Assembly: GCF_032452875.1 (NCBI RefSeq)
Contig: NC_083881.1
Span: 62,875,689 to 62,939,688 of the forward strand
DNA from: Bos javanicus
Lineage: Eukaryota; Chordata; Mammalia; Artiodactyla; Bovidae
Reading direction: 5' to 3'
DNA length: 64,000 nucleotides
A program made the position numbers and the translations under genes. Shown here in pieces: positions 40,094-56,559 of the stretch. Each line of letters begins with the position of its first letter. Within the stretch, counting starts at the first letter, position 1. A model generated the notes under the pieces. It ran no database searches and was not told the origin of the DNA. It saw only the letters and a program-made list of their open reading frames with translations.

Positions 40094-40214
40094 CCTAGAA
40101 AAGGGAATGACAACCCACTCCAGTATTCTTGCCTGAGAAATCCCATGTAGCCTGGCAGGTTACAATCCAAGGGTTTACAAAGAGTCAGACACAACTGAGT
40201 GAGTAATACTTTCA

Positions 40215-40246
<32 letters not shown>
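40094..40246 (+). repeat. Truncated Bov-tA followed by (TA)n
   Basis: Starts mid-element at 'cctagaaaagggaatg', ends 'gtaatactttcactttt', and runs into about 15 TA units (40218-40246) and then 'cccacacacacatac'. The dinucleotide run is a likely microsatellite grown from the SINE tail. Confidence 0.9.
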
Positions 40247-41916
40247 CCCACACACACATACAACAAGACTTCTAGCTCTGAATTTAAATCAACTGGGATG
40301 GGCTTAAAATTAAACTCTTCTCATTAGTCTGTTATTCAGTGAGATTTAAATTCAATCTAACTATTATGTCTTTTTAAACTATGTGTCTTTTAAATTTGTG
40401 AAAACACAAAAGTGCCTAACACATCCTGACATTTCACTGAATGAATGAAGACTGGGGTAGTGCTTCGGTAAATAATTTATTTGTGTATACTGTGGGAACT
40501 ATTCATGTTTTATTTCAGTTTTCCATTCTTTATTTCGTTACTTAATATGCTAACACTCTTAGGGGAAGGCAGAGGACAAGATGTTATAGACATCTAGGAT
40601 TAGAAGTTACTGCCCAGAGTGGTTATTCAGCCAAAATCATGTCAGACCTGCACACCGGGCTCCCTTCCTCTAGCACAAGTCCCCAAGCTTTCCCCACGTC
40701 AGTTGACATTTCCGGAAAGTGTGACGCTTCCCAGTTAAACCAAGTCTAATTTATGAAAGACAATGGAACTCTTTCTCAAACGATGGTACTTTATTATTAG
40801 CAACAGTCTTCAGAATTGCTTTTCTGTCCTAAGACATTCCAATCTCTCAAAGTCTCATTCTAGTATCTAGTAGCCCTCAATGTCACAAATGATTTTCCAA
40901 CACCTATAACTGCCCTTTTGAGTTGAATAGATTCAAAAAAAAGAAATGACTTTTTGGTAACTGGGGGTGCGGGACACAGACACACTATGAGAACTGTAAA
41001 TCTTCACAGGGATTACCCTTTGATCAACCAGAAATTACAAACCCAATTCTTTCAGTAGCTCAAGATCCATTAAAAGCAACCTCCACTTTCAACCTTCCCA
41101 TTAGCCCCTGGGCTGCCCAGTCACTCACCAAAGTGGTCTACAGATAAAGGAAGGTAAGTTTGTTATGTGGACGATGAGGGTGGAGGGTGTTTGTTATATG
41201 AGGGATTTTTGCATTAACTGCTATTAGAGTTACTCACGTTGCTATTCCTGTTTATTTATTTTTCAACAGTTATTAGAGGATTTACATATTATTTCAAAAT
41301 GGAAATTCCAATTCTCTTACATATATTTCCTCAAGAAGATAAATGTGTCCTTCAAAGGAGGGAGGCAGTTCCTGCTGTTACCATTCTCCTTGGAGATGCT
41401 GAATCACAGCATCTGAGGACTGCAGGTGTGCACCAAGAGGAAACCAACAGCCACCTTAGAAAAGTTGGCTCCTTGATCTGTGAAATGGAGATAACACAGT
41501 GCTGGCCTCACAGCATAAAAAACTTTCTGTTTTTTTCTGTTGTACAGAAAAAACTTTCTCTTGGCAAGTTTTAGATTTTGTAAACAGGGAAGAAAAACTT
41601 TACATTTGCCTAATTCCACACTTGTGGGTACTGCAAAGCCAAGGAAGACATGCGTTTGTTCCTGCTGAAAGGCAGGGTGAGAGAGAGGTTTCCAGTCCCT
41701 GCTGGAGTGCGGCTGAAAAGACCAGCTCTGTAGTTCTGTTCAGTAATTAGCTGAGTCTCGTGACACTATCAGACTGTCTTGCCAGGGTTTCTTTTTTTGT
41801 AATTCTTAAGTCAACCAAGTAACACTAAAAAATGTGAGACTATTAGGCTGAGGTTTCACTAAATGCATCTCTAAAGAAAGAAAATAATTAGGTACCAAGC
41901 AAAAAACATGAAATCA
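40247..41916. other. Intron 7, mostly unique
   Basis: About 1.7 kb without a recognised repeat or exon. The 41239-41574 plus-strand frame has no recognisable motif. Confidence 0.4.
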
Positions 41917-42118
41917 GGGACTTCCCTGGTGGTCCAGTGGTTAAGAATCCGTCTTCCCGGGCAGGGGACAGGGGTTTGATCCCTGGTCGGGGAACTAAGA
42001 TCCCACATTCCAGGGGACAATTAAGCCTACAGGTTGCAACCTGAGAAGTCTGCATGCTGCAATAAAGATCCTGGGTGCTGCAACTAAGACCCGACGTGGC
42101 CAAATAAATATTTTTTAA
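41917..42118 (+). repeat. CHR-type SINE (cetartiodactyl)
   Basis: Sense CHR: 'gggacttccctggtggtcc', 'agtggttaagaatccgtc', 'tttgatccctggtcgggg', 'tgcaataaagatcctggg', ending in 'aaataaatattttttaaa'. Confidence 0.92.
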
Positions 42119-43454
42119 AGACATAAACTCAAATAGGGAGCATAGATAACATGTTTGAGATGAAGTCATGGTCAAATATAGCTAAAGATACAGGAAAGTT
42201 CCGACCAAGTAGGAGAAAGCAATGTGGCATCCAGTAAATGTGAAAAAGAAAATGGTGGAAGACAGGAAATTAAAGTATTTTACAGTATTAAATATGATAG
42301 GTCTGTTGAGTGGCTTTAGTTATGTGTGTGTGTGTTCATTTTGAAAGCTCATCATATAAACCACGATCTCTTTATGAGAAAGTTTCAGCCTTTCACTGAA
42401 ACAGGTTCTCAGAGCATCCATTCAGTGGATGCCCTTCAAGCACCCATTCCTACTTTAACCCTCTCTGTAACATTCCTTCTGGTTAACCACTCAGGGTTTT
42501 AAAATTGCCAGCAGTGGGGAAGTACTTCTCCAGAAAAGGTTTCTTAAACAATAATGCCTACAACCAGGCAAACACACTTCCCAGGAGCAGTGAAAAAAAA
42601 ATTAACCCAAATTAAAGACCAGATTAATTACAATTTTTAATTCCCATATTTTTTCTTGGTAAAGTTTTCTTTAAAGCAAATTTCTGTTTGTTTCAGGGAA
42701 ATAACAATAATTTCCAGTTAAGTTAAAAGAAAAATTTATTAATGAAGCCCCCAAGTTAAAAAGGAAAAGTTCCCCCTTGGTTTATTAATGTAGGTATTAT
42801 GTTTCTATGTTAGCAATTAAGTCTTGGAGTTAACCATGCTTCATGAAAAAGTCTATAGAATAATGCAACAATTTTTAAAATATAAGAAATCAAAGTACCA
42901 AATGCACATTTAGCTGGCATCCAGAAAAATACCACCAAAACTGATTGTTTCATCATAGAAGAGGACAGAGCCCAACCCCACCCTGATTTCCCTGTTAACA
43001 AGGCACATATTCCCTTACCATGGTGTTACCTACACACACAGAACAATACACGGAAGTTTGCTCATCAGCTAGTCAGCACTAGTTGAGCATCTTTTCTGTG
43101 CCAGGCACCATACCAGGTGCTGCTCATACAAAAGTTACAGAAGAAAATTTTTTCTCCCCTCGAGAAGCTTGGCATTTAGTGGAATGGACAGAATGTAAAC
43201 TGATCAACCAAGTGAAAGACAGCAATGTTACGGTCTAAGTACAAACTAAAACCTTTGGAGGAAGCAACTGATGTCTGAAAGATCAGGAAGATCTCACCTA
43301 AGTGGGGCGTGGAACAAGGTCTTAGGAGGGAGATGACTGCCAGGTAAAGGAGGGAGGAAGGGCCATTCTAGGCAAGGAGAGCCCGAGAGGAGAAATGAAG
43401 GGGAGGTTGGAAGTAACCTAGGGGTGAAACAGATCTACAGATATGGCATTAAGA
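42119..43454. other. Intron 7, with old repeat trace
   Basis: Unique except for 43070-43230, which has the common ancient repeat text 'agttgagcatcttttctgtg', 'ccaggcaccataccaggtg'. Nothing coding. Confidence 0.4.
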
Positions 43455-44280
43455 AATTTGAATATTAAAAAAGATACACACACCCCAAAGTTCATTGCAG
43501 CGCTATTTACAATAGCCAGGGCATGGGAGCAACTTAAATGTCCATCAATGGAGGAGTAGATAAAGAAGATGTGGCATATATATATACACATATATGTATA
43601 CATATACACATATGTATACACACACACATATCTATACAATGGAAAATTATGAGCCATTAAAAGGGATGAAACTGTGCCATTTGTAGAGGTATGGATGGAC
43701 TTAGAGACTGTCACAGAGTTAAGTCAGAAAGAGAAAAATAAATATATGACACACATTTTGGGCTTCCCTCGTGGCTGATCTGGTAAAGAATCTGCCTGCA
43801 ATGTTGGAAACCTGGGTTCAATCACTGGGTTGGGAAGATCCCCTGGAGGAGGGAAAGACTACCCACTCCAGTATTCTGGCCTGGAGAAATCCAAAAAGTG
43901 TATAGCCCATGGGGTTGCAAAGAGTCGGACACGACTGAGCGACTTTCACTTTCATATGTGGAACCTAGAAAAATGGTATAGAGGACCTTATTTGCAAAGC
44001 AGGACTAGAGATGCAGATGCAGAGAACAAACATAAGGGTCCCAAGGATGGAGGAGAGGCAGTGGGTGGAGCAATGGGGACTCACACACTACGTGTTTAAC
44101 ACAGGTAACTGACGAGGATGCACGGCACAGGGAGTTCTGCTAGGCGCTCTCTGGTGACCCAAATGTGAAGGACATCCGGAAAAGAGGGAGGTATGTGTAC
44201 ATACGGCCGACTCACTCTGCGGTGCAGCAGAAACTAACATAGTATTGTAAAGCAACAATACTCCAGTTAAAAAAAAAAAA
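43455..44280 (+). repeat. L1 LINE 3' end split by a SINE
   Basis: 'agttcattgcagcgctattt', 'aacttaaatgtccatcaatg', 'agagttaagtcagaaagag', then after the SINE 'gcagagaacaaacataaggg' and the tail 'actccagttaaaaaaaaaa'. An AT-rich (TATA/CACA) expansion lies at 43575-43640. Confidence 0.9.
43761..43956 (+). repeat. Bov-tA SINE nested in L1
   Basis: Bov-tA from 'gggcttccctcgtggctg' to 'gactttcactttcatatg', lying between two parts of one L1 tail. Confidence 0.92.
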
Positions 44281-47200
44281 GAAATCTTAATAAAAGGCAG
44301 ATTATGCTGGATTCAGACGTGAGTAAGATGTGAGGAGGGAAATGATGCCTCTTTTAAGAAACCTGGATTGTAAGGAAAGAGGAAGACCCAGCAATAGTTT
44401 GGAAGGAAATCTGCCTGGATGTGTGGACAGTTGGTGAACTCTGGCCCTGTCTCGGGGGAAGGCTGGAGGAACTCTCCATCACCCTAGGCACACATGCCAA
44501 GGAGGAAATGATTCTCCCCAGAGGTGCTGTCCCCAATAGAATCAGCTCCTAACACTCATACGGAGACACGCATGCAATAAAGAAAAACTCACGGTGGTTC
44601 AATTTTTATTGAAAATGAGTATGTTCTGCTTGAACTAAGATTAAAGTTTAAAGAATATTTGCAGTGTATCATCTTTTAAATACAGCATTAACAGGCTACG
44701 ATTTTTATCATGGCCATGTTTTCTAACCAAAGTTGATGATGAAAACAGTTGTCCAGTAGCTGTGGCTACAGTGCTTCTCTGTAAATCAGAGGGTGCCTCG
44801 CACTGCCTGTGACTGTTTCAACAACCGGAGCTGATGATCAAACAGCAGGTGGGGCAGAGCCGGGGCCACACCCCAACCTCTCCTCCCTGCCCCCACCCGT
44901 GCAGGAAGCAGGGGCCAAGGCTGCTCCACTATCTCAGCTCTGACTCACTCACTGCCCTGACTCTCACCAACCAGCCCTGGGTTGGGTTATTATTTATTTA
45001 TTTTTTAAGTTGAGGGCTCTCAAGGGGTTTGGTTTGGTTTTGAATCAAATTTACTTTTCATATCTATTCAGAAGTGTGGAAAGAGTCTAGGAAATATAAA
45101 AAATCAAAATTCCATTTCCTTGAGTTATTTTTAAAGGAGGGAAGTCCCACACTTTCCCAGCTGCAGGGAGAGAGCAGGTTTGCTCAGTGCTGGGGGAGGA
45201 GGGCTCACCGCAGAACAAAACTCAGTGGCAGAGTGGGCAACCCTGGGGAAGAGAGAGGCAAGCTGCAGGGCACCCTATGGTGATCTGGGGTTCCCCCAGC
45301 CATCCCCACAAGGGAAGGGGCCAGGACAGGGCCAGAGTTCACCAAATGACCACACATTCAGGCCCTGGTCTTGGCAGATTTCCTTCCAAACCATTGCTAG
45401 GTCTTCCTCTTTCCTTCCATCCATGTTTCTTGAAAGAGGAGTCACTTCCTACTCCACATCTTACTCATGCCTGAGTCTAGGCCCCTTTGGGCCACAGATT
45501 CATGCTGACTACTTGGCTACCTGACCTCTTGAAAACCAGCAGATGCCTCTCCCAGCCCACCAATCTCTACACCACCACGCCCCACTTCTCTGCACAGCTT
45601 TGAGTAGCCCAAGCCAGCATTTGACTATAAAAACTGCAAGAAAGCACACTTGTAAGGCACATCCAAAGCCAGGCTCCTCTAGAAAGCTCAAAGGAAAACT
45701 AAAGGTGTAACTTAGTTTTATTCACAATTCCTATTTGAAAGTGGAGTACGACTCCACACAGAAGAGAGCTCCCAGCCCCAGACAGATGAGCCAAGCTGCG
45801 AAAGTCACAGTGGTCAACGAAATGCTGTATTCGAGAATCTCCCGAAAGGCTTCTCTTTGACCCTCACAGAAAACTATCTCGAACTAAACTTGAAAAAATG
45901 TTTTGATTTCATCAGACCTTAAGGATTCATGAAAACTTTATCTTAATATAAGATTGCTATCAACAGGACAATTTTAAAATAAAGAAATACATTTGTATTA
46001 GGGCACAGATGAAAATCCTATAATCACATGCTAATAACCAAAGAGACTATAACTGCCTGTCAATGGAAAACAATGGGATTAATATTAACAATATAATACA
46101 TACTAATACAAGGAAAGATTACTTTCTGGGAACCAAAATCAAAGACAGATTGAATAAAGAGCAAATGGTTGGTTTCACAATTAACTGCAAAATGATGTCA
46201 ATACTGATTACATTGGATGTGACTATCAAGTAATTTTGCTCATTCGGACGTGCTTGGGGAATTAGTCTAATTACATCACCATCCATACCACCCTTTCGGA
46301 AAGTGCAAAAACTCTGATGCTCATTATTTTGAAAAAGCTGCATTGTCAAGCAAGCAAATAATTCTTAATTCTGTTCAGTAGAGAGAAGCTATATTTGAAT
46401 GAGTCTCAATGTATCTGCTGTAGCTTCTGATTTTTCATTCTATAAATCAATGTTAGTTGTTGAATGTCTTATAATTTTCCTTCCTTGCTTGAAAGGAAAC
46501 AGAAAAACATTCTTCCCCAAGAAAGTGGTTCTGTAATTATTCACACTTTGAGTAGACTTGCTGCGCATTCTGGTTCATTTTATGATTGGTAGTTCCTTTC
46601 AAATATTTTTTAAATGGCTTACATGGGGCAAAACTGGATCTCTCCACTGTGCAAATGAGTCCCAGGGAACTCCCGGCCTGTTTAATGTGTAGATGGTGCC
46701 TAAAAGTCACTGTGCCCCTGGCTGGACTCAGCATCAGTCAGCCCACACTCCCCTGGCACCTGGGACACCATGCTTGCTGCTACTCCCAACCCCTACCTCA
46801 TTGGCAAAGCTGCACTTTCTTTCTGTGATCTTTTTCTTCTCCTTTATCCCTACAGCCAGTCAGTTCTGAAAGTCTACCAGTTCTATAATTCATCTCTCAT
46901 TCCTGAGTTAATTTTTGCATCTCTCCTTTACAGCTTACTCCTCCAGGTCTCTCCCCAGCTATAACCAGTCTCTCCCCCACTTCATCCCACCCGGACCCTG
47001 GCTCAGTCCTGCTAAAAACCATCAGCAGTTGAGCAAAGTCTCCCAAATAAAACCCTGCAACTCAATAAAGACAAATGTCACCTCATCAGAGTATTCCATT
47101 TGCCTGTATTTCTGCCCAGTCTCCCCCTTGTCAGAGTTCTGGGAGGACCAATGGGCGAATGGAACACTCCCCTGGATGAGGGACATCTCTTATGGGCCCT

Positions 47201-47716
47201 CACTTATATATTCCTGCATCTCTAAAGCCCACTGTGTTCAACAAGAGAAAAACATGGATTAATGAAAAACAAAATATGCATGTTACACCTCAATATAAAA
47301 AAAGTGTAAGCACACACATTTCGAAAATCTCCCCGACAAAACTGCAAAGCAAGGTTCTGTGGAGCCACACGAGTGCACCGCGGCAGAAGACGAGAAGCTC
47401 TGAGCGCAGTTCCCCTCGGTATCTGGTGTGGTGACGCGCCTCTGCAAAGACCCACCCAACGGTCTGAGAGAGCATTTCCCCAGTGTTCCGCCTGCAGCTC
47501 TGAGTTGACCACCAGGATACGTGTGGTCGGAGTCAACAGCCCTCTCATACCAGGAACTTTCTGGGCTTTGGACCCCAAAACACCCTCCTGGGCTCATTCA
47601 GCCTCCATGGGAGACCCAGAGCTTCAGTCTGTACCTCACTGAAACGGCTTTACATGGGTCTCCTCTTACAGCTTGAGACCAGCAAATCCCATCTATACTT
47701 CCTACCCCTGTCACTC
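44281..47716. other. Intron 7, mostly unique
   Basis: About 3.4 kb with no confident repeat or exon. The GC content rises at 44810-44960 and 45170-45330. Two distinct parts, 44395-44450 and 45360-45420, carry similar text on opposite strands (see findings). Several frames near 47222-47642 overlap without any splice or family signal. Confidence 0.4.
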
Positions 47717-47922
47717 TAAGAAAGTGTTAGCCACTCAGTCATGTCCGACTCAGTGACCCCATGGACCGCAGCCCACCAGGCTCCCCTGTCCATGGGATTC
47801 TCCCGCCGAGAATACTGGAGTAGGTAACCATCCCCTTCTCCACGGGATCTTCCCAACCCAGGCATTGAACCCAGGTCTCCTGCATTGCAGGCAGATTCTT
47901 CACTGTCTGAGCCACCAGGTTA
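47717..47922 (-). repeat. Bov-tA SINE
   Basis: Reverse Bov-tA from 'gtgttagccactcagtcatg' to 'gtctgagccaccagg'. Confidence 0.93.
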
Positions 47923-48099
47923 CTCTAAAATTCCCCTTAAAAAAGCAAGCCTCTCCACAATTCCCACAGCCTTCCAGCTCATTTTTCAGCCCAGTTTATT
48001 CCCAGTTTACTTGTCTCCCCACCCACTGTGTAAGTTGAATCAATGATACACCCACCAGCATGCACGAGAGTTTTACCCCTCCCATTTTTGCCAACAGTT

Positions 48100-48415
48100 T
48101 TATCAGATTTTATAAAATCACGTGCCAATCTCACTTTGGCTTTACTGTCTTGATTCCTATACCTCTGCATGGGCTGTTTCCTTGGCTCACAGCACCCTCC
48201 CCCACCTTTTTGACCTCACATGTTCTGGTTATCTTTTCAGAGGGGACTTAGAAACATCTACGGCAAGTGTTCCTCCCATCTGCCTCTCACCATGTGATAA
48301 CCTCAGCCAGTCATCTTCTTGCCTCCAGTCTGGAGCAACTTGAAGATGGGGCTCTGCCTTATTTATTTATCTCTGAATCACCAGTTCCTAACGAAGGGTC
48401 GGTTTGCTGAGTGAA
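48100..48415 (+). repeat. Probable L2 LINE 3' fragment
   Basis: 'cctctgcatgggctgtttcc', 'agtctggagcaacttgaag', 'gctctgccttatttattt' and 'ttgctgagtgaatgtgaa' follow the L2 3'-end order in a diverged copy. Confidence 0.5.
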
Positions 48416-50069
48416 TGTGAAATTACTCTGCCTTTCTGCAAGCTGGTGGTAACTAAGATGGGATCAACACTGACTCCATGTCCGTTGAGAAAGGGGGTTT
48501 CACGCTCAGAGATGAGCAAAGGACAGATACCATCAAAGTGGTGATTCCATACAGTAGGTACAATTAGTGCAGGAACACTCTTTAGGCTGCAGAATGTGAA
48601 CATATTGATGACCTGGAGTAACTGTTGTTATCCGACGAGTTCACAAGAAAGAACTTGTGAAACTTGGAGAACTCTACTTATGTGCTTTGCAGAGCAGCAG
48701 AGTGCACTTGGGCTGGGGTTTGTTTGTTCTACTTATATCCAGCAAGAGCTAATTGCTAATGTTTCCTTCCCCACCAACATAGTTTATGGCCTAATGTACA
48801 AGAACCACACATCTGAACTGGCTTTTAGAAATGCCAGAACTAGCAGCAGCCGAGTCCTGCCACCCAGAGTGCAAAGCGTTCTCAGCGTCTGGAAAGGAAG
48901 GTGCAGTGGAGAGAGGCAGGGCCTCAGCGCAAGGTCAATTCATGACAGCTTGCAGTTACTCTGCATGTGATTAGGGGCTGGGCGGGGGGGCGGCAGAGTG
49001 ATCTAGAGGTCAGGATACAAAGATGAGAGACAGTGGAGTGAAGACACACAATAATTAAAAAAAACAAGGGGTGCACACTCTAGCAATCCTGAATTTCCAC
49101 CTTCACCACTTACCAGGTGTTTGATCCTGGGTAAAATTCTTCACACCTCACCCTCTCAGCTTTTCAGCAATAAAATAAGCTGTTTTCAGGATGAAGGACA
49201 AAATGCTTAAGTCTGATGTATAGAAAGAGCGTGGCACACAAAAGGCAACAGACACCCCGGAGCTGTTACGAAGACACAGTTCGCGCCTTTGAAAGCCAGC
49301 TTCCTATCACTGCAGCAAGAGTTTCAAACTTACGTGCGTTCATTCATTCGTTCATACGTTCATTAATTCCTTCAGGAAATATTTATCAAATGCTCACGGT
49401 GACTCAGGCTCTGTGAGAGGCATTAGGCCTGGAGCAGAAAAGAAAACAGACTAGTGTCTGCTCTTATGGGGCTTAGTGTAGCATGAGGGGGGACACAAGA
49501 AGAAATAGAAACATGTATTCATAACATGTTTGGTGGCGACACGGCTCTGCAGTGGAGTAGAGTTAAGGCAGCTTGAGAGCGACGAGGGCGTGATGTTTGG
49601 GTGAGGTGAGAGGGAAGGTCTCTCTGATACGGTGACGACAAGCAAAGACCTCCAAGAAGTGAGGGAACAAGTCAGGCAACATGTGAGTATCCGCCCAGGG
49701 AGGGATGTGACTGGTGTGAGGCAGGAAGGGACTCACCAGGAACTCTGCTCAGCACTCAGGAAGCTGGCAGCTGAGGTGCCCCCTGCTCTGAGGAGCAGCT
49801 CTCTTCCTTGGCCCTCCACTTTCCGTGGATGGCCTTTCCACAGATGGGGACTCCAACAGGGACGCTGAGGGTCCTCTCCCATCAGGCAGCCGGCACACAC
49901 AGGTTACTCAGAGGGCAGGAGTGGGCGATGAGGCGGGGCCACAAAGAACAACCAACAGTCTAGTCCAGAGGAGACAATTTATGTAGGGAAATATGGAGAA
50001 TGTGCTCCAGGCATGATTATATCAGGGCCCAGAGGTGACAGGATGACCCTCGAGCATGAGTGGTGAGTT
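48416..50069. other. Intron 7, with MIR and old repeat traces
   Basis: A probable MIR lies at 49085-49260 ('caccacttaccaggtgtttg', 'gcgtggcacacaaaaggca'). A common ancient repeat trace lies at 49335-49600 ('ttcattcattcgttcatac', 'ggaaatatttatcaaatgc'). The rest is unique. Confidence 0.4.
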
Positions 50070-50182
50070 CCCCGGAGAAGGAAATGGCAAGCCACTCCAG
50101 TATGCTTGCCTGGGAAATCCCATGGACAGATGAGCCTGGTGGCCTACTGTCCATGGCGTCGCCAAGAGTCAATTGAGCACAT
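50070..50182 (+). repeat. Truncated Bov-tA SINE
   Basis: 3' part only, from 'cggagaaggaaatggcaag' to 'agagtcaattgagcacatg'. Confidence 0.9.
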
Positions 50183-54293
<4,111 letters not shown>

Positions 54294-54550
54294 ACTGCTG
54301 CTGCTAAGTCACTTCAGTCGTATCCGACTCTGTGCGACCCCATAGACGGAAGCCCACCAGGCTCCCCTGTCCCTGGGATTCTCCAGGCAAGAACACTGGA
54401 GTGGGTTGCCATTTCCTTCTCCAATGCATGAAAGTGAAAAGTGAAAGGGAAATCTCTCAGTCGTGATCGATTCCTAGCGACCCCATGGACTGCAGCCCAC
54501 CAGGCTCCTCCATCCATGGATTCTCCAGGCAAGAGTACTGGAGTGGGGTG
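54294..54550 (-). repeat. Bov-A2 dimeric SINE
   Basis: Two related monomers in reverse, joined at 'gcatgaaagtgaaaagtgaa'. The first has 'gaccccatagacggaagcc', the second 'gaccccatggactgcagcc'. The flanks accgtgtcccta (54283-54294) and accatgtccata (54551-54562) match at 10 of 12. Confidence 0.94.
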
Positions 54551-55564
54551 ACCATGTCCATAGTGCCCGACAAATAAGAGATACTAAATGCATGATAGTA
54601 GCCGTAGTGTCAAGATCTGGCTTATTCCCAGTGGTATGTAAACATGTGTCACACAAAAAAAGCAGAGGTTTGTCAGAAAAGCTGGTTTAGAAATAATGCA
54701 TCCATATTATTCGAATCCACAAGCAGCATGACTCACAAAGGCGTGCAGGAGAGCTGACGAGAAAGGGACTCACGGGCTGTGCTGGTAGAACCCGGGGCTC
54801 GGCCTCCCTCCATCCTTCCCCCTTCCCCTTCCTCAGGTCTTTCTATTTCTATGTAAACATTCACTGCACAGCCTCCTGTTGTTTATTTCTGTCTGTCCCA
54901 AAATAAAAATAACATTTCGGGTGACTTTTTTCTAGTCAATGACTAAATTAGCATAAGTAATGGCCTGGTTTTGGTATGGAAATGTATTTTTCCAGTGATA
55001 AAGAAAAAGGCAGTTTGAAACTGCTATTACCAGGGCCACAGGCTCTGACTTAGGATGTAGCACTGTTCACAGAAATCAGTGCTCAGAGATTCTAAGTGCA
55101 TTCCTTGCTCCTCCAGGCAGCTTGCTCTCCCAGAGCCGAGGAGTAAGACAGACGCACTCCGAGAAGGGCCATCCTGTTCTCCAAGGCTGTTAGATTGAAG
55201 ACCTGAAGAGAAGGAAGGCTCTTTGTTTCAGGCAAAATGGAACAAAAGGAGATAAAATAAACTACATTATTTTCATGATTTCAATGAAAGAAAATTCTTG
55301 GAAAAGTCGCTGTACTCCAAACTGCTGCCATGGCCTTAGATTACTAACATCATCTTTTCAGGGTGATGATAATGGTGTTATTACCAAGGTGTATATGAGT
55401 TATACACTACCTTGTATTGGCAAGATTTTTTGAAAAAGAAGAGGTATCCAGTGTCTTCTCACCAGGCATTCATATACGATGGCATAGGGCGCACCAGGGT
55501 CAATTTCCAGAGGTGGAGCCTATGCCTTTCAGGCCTCCATGCTGTTCAGTACTGTACACTTGGG
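54551..55564. other. Intron 6, nothing recognised
   Basis: Unique intronic DNA. Confidence 0.4.
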
Positions 55565-55790
55565 TGTTAAGAGAGTAGGTTAGAAGTCTGATTGTTCAGG
55601 ATAGAACCTGGCTCCCTCACATTTGAGCTGTGTGACCTTGGCCAGTCGCTGACTTCTGAAAGGCCAAGTTTCCTCATCTGGAACATTACAGAAGTAATGC
55701 CTGTGGCATAGGGTTGTTGCTAGTTTCCGAGAGTTACTCGATGTACGGTGTTCAACGTACACACACAATAAATACGAGCTGTTCTATTGT
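55565..55790 (+). repeat. MIR SINE
   Basis: Clear MIR order: 'gagctgtgtgaccttggcc', 'aagtttcctcatctggaac', 'catagggttgttgctag', ending 'cacacaataaatacgagc'. Confidence 0.8.
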
Positions 55791-56559
55791 GGCTCTGGTT
55801 GTTGGGACGATGGGGACGAGGACGGCATCCCTCCACTGCAGGCCTGACCGCAGGCTTGGGACATACTAAGCCCCCTGGAGGCACACAGCACACTGAGCAC
55901 CTTTGCACCTGCCCCGGAGCGCAGCCTCAGGTAGGACATTAGTCCCAGAGCCTCCCTCCCCATCCTTCCCTTCACTCTCAACCACCCTGCCTCCTAAAGC
56001 TCCAATCTGGAACTGGGACAGACTTGAAGGGAGGAAGGCCTGGACAAAGGAGGAGCAGTTCTCCCTTGTCTTTCTCATGGAAACAATGTCATAAAACCCA
56101 GTTGATTCAAGAGCACACCACTGCAGTGATTTTACCTAAAGCTAGTAACAGGCAAGTCAGCCAGCAGGTGCCCAGATACACTTTTCTCTGTAACCTCATG
56201 TGTTACCCTTTGTGTGGGAATTTGAGATGCGGTGAACTGGGCCCGGAGGAGCACGGCGTTCCTTCCTCAGTGTACTGAAGAAACAGCTTAGGGGGAGGCA
56301 GTTATGATAAAATAAGGAGGCACGCACACAGCAGCATAAATCATTTTACAACAGGGCAGGAAAGTCCTTCAACCTCTTTTCAGAGCTCTTGTATATATAA
56401 TTTTCCTTTTCAGTAGAGAAGCATTACCAGGTCCTGCCCTTCTTGGCAGAGTCGAGAATGCCAGAAGCTGGCAGACTTCCAAAACAGTTTCATTTCCCAA
56501 AAACAGAACTAGCCCTCATGGATGTGAAAATTCTTTCAAGTCACTCCAGGTGGGGATCA
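55791..56559. other. Intron 6, nothing recognised
   Basis: Unique intron. Frames here on both strands have no splice context. Confidence 0.4.

Noticed and set aside
47222..47642. Cluster of overlapping frames on both strands
   Set aside because: Four frames overlap, none with homology I recognise. A slightly GC-rich stretch with few stop codons is enough to explain them.
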